Positions 5,272 through 8,513 of a DNA stretch of 8,513 bases are shown here, piece by piece. The DNA comes from Alphaproteobacteria bacterium. Lineage in GTDB: Bacteria; Pseudomonadota; Alphaproteobacteria; Rickettsiales; JAIXRX01. Positions within the stretch are counted from its first letter, which is position 1. Each line of letters begins with the position of its first letter. The position numbers and the translations under genes were made by a program. A model generated the notes under the pieces. It saw only the letters and a program-made list of their open reading frames with translations. It was not told the DNA's origin and did no database searches. The stretch is taken from positions 1-8,513 of the forward strand of contig JAIXRX010000014.1 in the NCBI GenBank assembly GCA_027485005.1. The letters are read 5' to 3'.

Positions 5272-8259
5272 CACTTTTTTCGCGGCTGGCTTTTCATCTT
5301 TCTCGACTTTTTCTGATTGTTTTGACACAGTGCGCTTAACATCAAGATATGGCTTCAAATAGCGACCTGTGACACTCTCTTTAATAGCCACAATGTCTTC
5401 TGGAGTGCCCATACCAACCACGCGGCCGCCTTTGTCACCACCACCAGGGCCAATATCAATCACCCAGTCAGAGGTTTTAATCACGTCCAGATTATGTTCG
5501 ATCACCAGTACGGTATTGCCTGCTTCTACCAGCTTATGCAGTACACCTAAAAGTTTGCTAATATCCTCTGAATGTAAGCCTGTGGTGGGTTCGTCGAGAA
5601 TATACAGCGTGCGGCCTGTGGAGCGTTTGGAGAGTTCACGCGCGAGTTTAATGCGCTGTGCTTCCCCGCCCGAAAGGGTGGTGGCTGATTGCCCAAGGCG
5701 AACATAGCCCAAGCCCACTTCTTGCAGTGCCAAGCATTTTTCGCGGATCGATGGGTTGGCGCGGAAAAATTCCACTGCTTCATCCACCGTCATATGCAAC
5801 ACGTCAGAAATTGATTTGTCTTTGTACTTAATTTCCAGCGTTTCACGATTGTAACGCTGACCGTGGCACACGTCGCATTTCACATAGACATCTGGCAAAA
5901 AGTGCATCTCGATTTTAATCATGCCGTCGCCTTGACACGCTTCACAGCGGCCACCTTTGACGTTGAAGGAGAAGCGTCCAGATTTATAGCCGCGCGCTTT
6001 GGCTTCAGGCAGTTCGGTAAACCAATCACGAATCGGTGCGAATAAGCCCGTATAGGTCGCAGGATTCGAGCGCGGTGTGCGGCCAATCGGAGATTGATCA
6101 ATCTCAATTACTTTGTCGATAAATTCGAGGCCAAGCACTTTGTCATGCGGGGCGATAGGATCTTTGCTATTGTGCAAATGCTTCATCACCGCGCGATACA
6201 GCGTTTCAATGACAAGCGTGGATTTACCTGAACCAGACACACCCGTGACGCTGGTGAAGGTGCCGAGTGGCACTCCAATATCCACATTTTGTAGATTGTT
6301 GCCACGCGCACCAATCACTTGCAGTCGCTTGATTTTGGAGGCCAAGCGACGCTCTTCTGGCACCGGAATGAAGCGCGTGCCGCACAGATATTGCCCTGTG
6401 ATGCTGTTTGGGTTTGCCATCACGTCTTTCGCGGTGCCTTGGGCCACCACATGACCACCATGAATCCCTGCACCTGGTCCCATATCAATCAAATGGTCAG
6501 AGGCGCGCATGGTGTCTTCATCATGCTCGACCACAATCACCGTGTTGCCCAGCTCGCGCAAATGACGCAGTGTTTCCAGCAGTCGGTCATTATCACATTG
6601 GTGCAAACCGATAGACGGCTCATCGAGAACGTATAAGACGCCAGAAAGACCCGAGCCGATTTGCGATGCTAAGCGAATGCGTTGTGATTCGCCACCAGAA
6701 AGGCTACCAGCTTCACGCGCAAGGGTCAGATATTCCAAGCCCACATTATTGAGGAAGCCCAAGCGTGCGGAAGTTTCTTTGATAATTTTTTCGGCAATCG
6801 TATTGTGTTTTTCTGAAAGCTGAGTTGGAAGCTGTTCAAACCATTGGGCCGCTTTTTCAATCGTCATGCGAGCGACTTGACCAATATGCAAGCCCGCCAC
6901 TTTCACACATAGTGCCTCTGGACGCAGGCGGTAGCCCTCGCACGCATGGCAATCGGTGTTGCTATGGAATTTTGAAAGCTCGTCACGCACCCAGTCACTC
7001 TCGGTTTCCTGATAGCGGCGGGTGAGGTTGGGAATCACACCTTCAAATGTTTTATGAGTCGTATAAGCGTGCACGCCGTCATTGTAAGCAATACGAATCT
7101 CTTCTTCACCTGAGCCGTAAAGCAGCAATTTCTGAATGTCTTCTGGCAATTCACGGTACGGCATGTGCAAGCTGAATTTATAGTGTTTTGCAAGGCCTTG
7201 CAGTGTTTGCTGATAGTATTTCTGCACGCCTACTGCCCATGGCGCAATCGCGCCTTCTGCAAGTGTCAGCGAGTAGTCTGGCACCACCATTTCGGGGTCG
7301 AAGAACATTTCAGAGCCCAAGCCATCACACACTTTGCACGCACCAAATGGGCTATTGAAGGAGAATAGGCGTGGTTCGATTTCATCCAGCGTAAAGCCGC
7401 TTTCGGGACATGCAAATTTGGACGAGAAGGTGATGATGTCACCCAATTTATAGGACTTTTCTTCTTTTGCTTTTTTGCCTTTAGTTGCTTTTGTTTCGGC
7501 TTTGCTTTCTGCTTTTGGCGCATAGCCTTCTGGCAGGCCAACAATCTCCACATGCGCCAAACCTTCACTCAGTTGCAGCGCGGTTTCGATGCTGGCGGGC
7601 AGGCGGTTGCCAAGGTCTTCTTTTACGACCAAACGGTCCACAATCACGCTGATATCGTGTTTCTTATTTTTATCAATGGTGGGTAGTTCTTCCAGCTCAT
7701 ACACTTCGCCGTCGATGCTCACACGTTGAAAACCTTTGGCCAGCAGCGCGCGTAGTTCTTTGGTGTGTTCACCTTTACGGCCACGAACAATCGGCGCCAT
7801 GAGATGCAATTTGGTGCCTTCGGGCAGTGCCATCACAATGTCCGCCATTTGAGAAACGGTCTGGCTTTCAATCGGTAAACCGGTGGCGGGCGAGTAGGGA
7901 ACCCCAATGCGCGCAAACAGCAAACGCAGATAATCATAAATTTCGGTGACAGTGCCGACCGTTGAGCGCGGATTGCGCGAGGTTGTTTTCTGGTCGATCG
8001 CAATGGCGGGAGAAAGACCGCTAATGCTTTCCACGTCTGGCTTGTCATGCACATTCAGGAATTGACGGGCGTAGGCGGAGAGCGACTCTACATAGCGGCG
8101 CTGGCCTTCGGCATAAAGTGTATCAAACGCGAGGGACGATTTGCCCGAACCCGAAAGCCCGGTGATGACCACGAGCTGGTTGCGCGGAATATCCACACTC
8201 ACGTTTTTGAGGTTATGCTCTTTCGCGCCGCGAATGCGGATATATGGATCTTCCATCAT
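5254..8259 (-). CDS. uvrA: Excinuclease ABC subunit A (UvrA)
   Basis: DNA-damage recognition ATPase of nucleotide excision repair; the UvrA dimer finds lesions and loads UvrB in the cytoplasm. The 1001-residue protein has two ABC ATPase halves. Half one has Walker A GLSGSGKSS (34-42), signature LSGGE (520-524) and Walker B VLDEP (544-548). Half two has Walker A GVSGSGKST (673-681), signature LSGGE (862-866) and Walker B ILDEP (887-891). The second zinc finger is complete: C772, C775, C795 and C798. In the first, C284, C308 and C311 are present but the expected second Cys is Ser287 (CPESG), a change I associate with alphaproteobacterial UvrA. It is longer than the roughly 940-residue E. coli protein because of a Lys/Ala-rich insert (about 248-269) and a Lys-rich tail (about 979-1001). 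ATG 8259 is preferred: a strong Shine-Dalgarno lies 8 bases upstream. The in-frame GTG at 8271 lies inside that site; ATG 8256 is possible. Confidence 0.98.
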   Translation of the reverse strand: MMEDPYIRIRGAKEHNLKNVSVDIPRNQLVVITGLSGSGKSSLAFDTLYAEGQRRYVESLSAYARQFLNVHDKPDVESISGLSPAIAIDQKTTSRNPRSTVGTVTEIYDYLRLLFARIGVPYSPATGLPIESQTVSQMADIVMALPEGTKLHLMAPIVRGRKGEHTKELRALLAKGFQRVSIDGEVYELEELPTIDKNKKHDISVIVDRLVVKEDLGNRLPASIETALQLSEGLAHVEIVGLPEGYAPKAESKAETKATKGKKAKEEKSYKLGDIITFSSKFACPESGFTLDEIEPRLFSFNSPFGACKVCDGLGSEMFFDPEMVVPDYSLTLAEGAIAPWAVGVQKYYQQTLQGLAKHYKFSLHMPYRELPEDIQKLLLYGSGEEEIRIAYNDGVHAYTTHKTFEGVIPNLTRRYQETESDWVRDELSKFHSNTDCHACEGYRLRPEALCVKVAGLHIGQVARMTIEKAAQWFEQLPTQLSEKHNTIAEKIIKETSARLGFLNNVGLEYLTLAREAGSLSGGESQRIRLASQIGSGLSGVLYVLDEPSIGLHQCDNDRLLETLRHLRELGNTVIVVEHDEDTMRASDHLIDMGPGAGIHGGHVVAQGTAKDVMANPNSITGQYLCGTRFIPVPEERRLASKIKRLQVIGARGNNLQNVDIGVPLGTFTSVTGVSGSGKSTLVIETLYRAVMKHLHNSKDPIAPHDKVLGLEFIDKVIEIDQSPIGRTPRSNPATYTGLFAPIRDWFTELPEAKARGYKSGRFSFNVKGGRCEACQGDGMIKIEMHFLPDVYVKCDVCHGQRYNRETLEIKYKDKSISDVLHMTVDEAVEFFRANPSIREKCLALQEVGLGYVRLGQSATTLSGGEAQRIKLARELSKRSTGRTLYILDEPTTGLHSEDISKLLGVLHKLVEAGNTVLVIEHNLDVIKTSDWVIDIGPGGGDKGGRVVGMGTPEDIVAIKESVTGRYLKPYLDVKRTVSKQSEKVEKDEKPAAKKVKKKVA

Positions 8260-8267
8260 GGTATGAG

Positions 8268-8274
8268 TCACCTT
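8268..8274 (-). promoter_or_regulatory. uvrA ribosome binding site that sets the start
   Basis: On the minus strand AAGGTGA is a strong match to the anti-Shine-Dalgarno complement. It ends 8 bases before the ATG at 8259 and 11 before the adjacent ATG at 8256. It overlaps the GTG at 8269-8271, which therefore cannot easily be the start codon. Confidence 0.75.
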
Positions 8275-8298
8275 AGGGCTTAGATTTTGAGAGGGGAG

Positions 8299-8328
8299 AT
8301 AATACGCAGGTTTGGACCCATGAGTAAA
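8299..8328 (-). promoter_or_regulatory. Likely uvrA promoter
   Basis: On the minus strand TTTACT (8323-8328, four of six to TTGACA), an 18-base spacer and TATTAT (8299-8304, five of six to TATAAT) lie in the right order. Transcription would start near 8292, giving a leader of about 33 bases. I found no GTTC-N7-GTTC repeat, the LexA box known from many alphaproteobacteria, at or near these boxes, so SOS control is not evident here. Confidence 0.5.
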
Positions 8329-8354
8329 GGAATTAGTGAGAGGTGGCTGAGCAT

Positions 8355-8440
8355 CCCTCGTCCCTTAAGAGGGTGGCGGATTCCCTCTACTTTCGAGAGT
8401 ATGGGGGGAGGGCTTCTTATGGCTCAGGGCATGCGCCCTC
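8355..8440. repeat. Cluster of GC-rich inverted repeats, candidate dispersed palindromic element
   Basis: Several hairpins follow one another in non-coding DNA. CCCTC (8355-8359) pairs with GAGGG (8369-8373). CCC plus TACTT (8383-8385 and 8388-8392) pair with GAGTA plus GGG (8397-8401 and 8403-8405) around a TCGA loop. AGGGC (8426-8430) pairs with GCCCT (8435-8439) around ATGC. GAGGGC (8408-8413) can instead pair with GCCCTC (8435-8440). The dense symmetric layout between genes, and the minus-strand wording GTCATTCTGAGGGC at the right edge, resemble extragenic palindromic repeats of proteobacteria. Only one copy is visible here, so repetition in the genome is inference. The 242 bases from 8272 to the window end hold no gene I can support; besides this cluster they contain the uvrA promoter and a terminator. 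Confidence 0.4.
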
Positions 8441-8460
8441 AGAATGACCAGAAAAAAGGC

Positions 8461-8504
8461 AAAAAAATACCCCCACAAAACCAGCGAGGCTGGAATTGAA
8501 GGGG
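8461..8504 (-). terminator. Probable intrinsic terminator for a minus-strand gene beyond the right edge
   Basis: Read on the minus strand, CCCC (8501-8504) pairs with GGGG within 8470-8474. It encloses a compact hairpin CCAGC-CTC-GCTGG (8481-8493). The outer stem is followed by TA and seven Ts (8461-8467), then by a second T-run. The inner hairpin alone is followed by TTTTG. This fits a Rho-independent terminator for a gene transcribed leftward from outside the window. On the plus strand no T-run follows. Confidence 0.5.
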
Positions 8505-8513
8505 CATTAAAAA

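Noticed and set aside
7266..7568. A 100-residue minus-strand Lys/Gln-rich frame inside uvrA.
   Set aside because: It is the same-strand shifted reading of the uvrA Lys/Ala-rich insert and the zinc finger region; uvrA itself is intact there.
8287..8499. A 70-residue plus-strand frame.
   Set aside because: It runs through the palindromic cluster and the predicted terminator, has no convincing ribosome site, and encodes low-complexity Gly/Arg/Lys-rich sequence without any known motif.

Overview
The window looks like a housekeeping stretch of an alphaproteobacterial chromosome with moderate G+C. The evidence is the family signatures: a PurB starting MIPRYSRPEMVAIWSPEN, a lipoprotein of the type named after Caulobacter CC0125/CC1285, a HIT protein with a Gln in the first triad position, a UvrA whose first zinc finger begins CPxSG instead of CPxCG, and an elongator-type tRNA with a CAT anticodon. 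The genus cannot be fixed from these features. I found no phage, transposon, CRISPR array, toxin-antitoxin pair or defence gene, and no convincing undescribed system.

Left part, plus strand (1-4533). A large glycosyltransferase gene enters from the left edge, its first codons outside the window. It combines a GT-A-like sugar transferase domain, TPR repeats and a GT-B-like C-terminal domain. A 73-base gap with nested inverted repeats follows. Then come three tightly packed genes: purB (adenylosuccinate lyase), a HIT-domain protein starting one base after the purB stop, and a small outer-membrane-type lipoprotein starting four bases later. They look like one operon.

Middle (4502-5253). A minus-strand gene for a VUT/YhhQ-type membrane transporter (the queuosine-precursor transporter family) converges on the lipoprotein gene. 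The two coding ends overlap by 26 bases, and a hairpin with a T-run spanning the overlap looks like the transporter's terminator. A 71-base gap holds a near-consensus promoter driving a tRNA(CAT) on the plus strand and probably an overlapping divergent promoter for the transporter.

Right part, minus strand (5254-8513). uvrA encodes the damage-recognition ATPase of nucleotide excision repair. It has both ATPase halves, an altered first zinc finger, a Lys/Ala-rich insert and a Lys-rich tail. A sigma-70-like promoter and a strong Shine-Dalgarno sequence precede it. Upstream lies a cluster of GC-rich inverted repeats resembling a dispersed palindromic element. A likely terminator for a minus-strand gene beyond the right edge follows.

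The genes serve separate basic functions: envelope glycosylation, purine synthesis, nucleotide or queuosine metabolism, translation and DNA repair. The main points of interest are regulatory and structural details: overlapping convergent ends, a structured purB leader, the palindromic cluster and the UvrA zinc-finger change.
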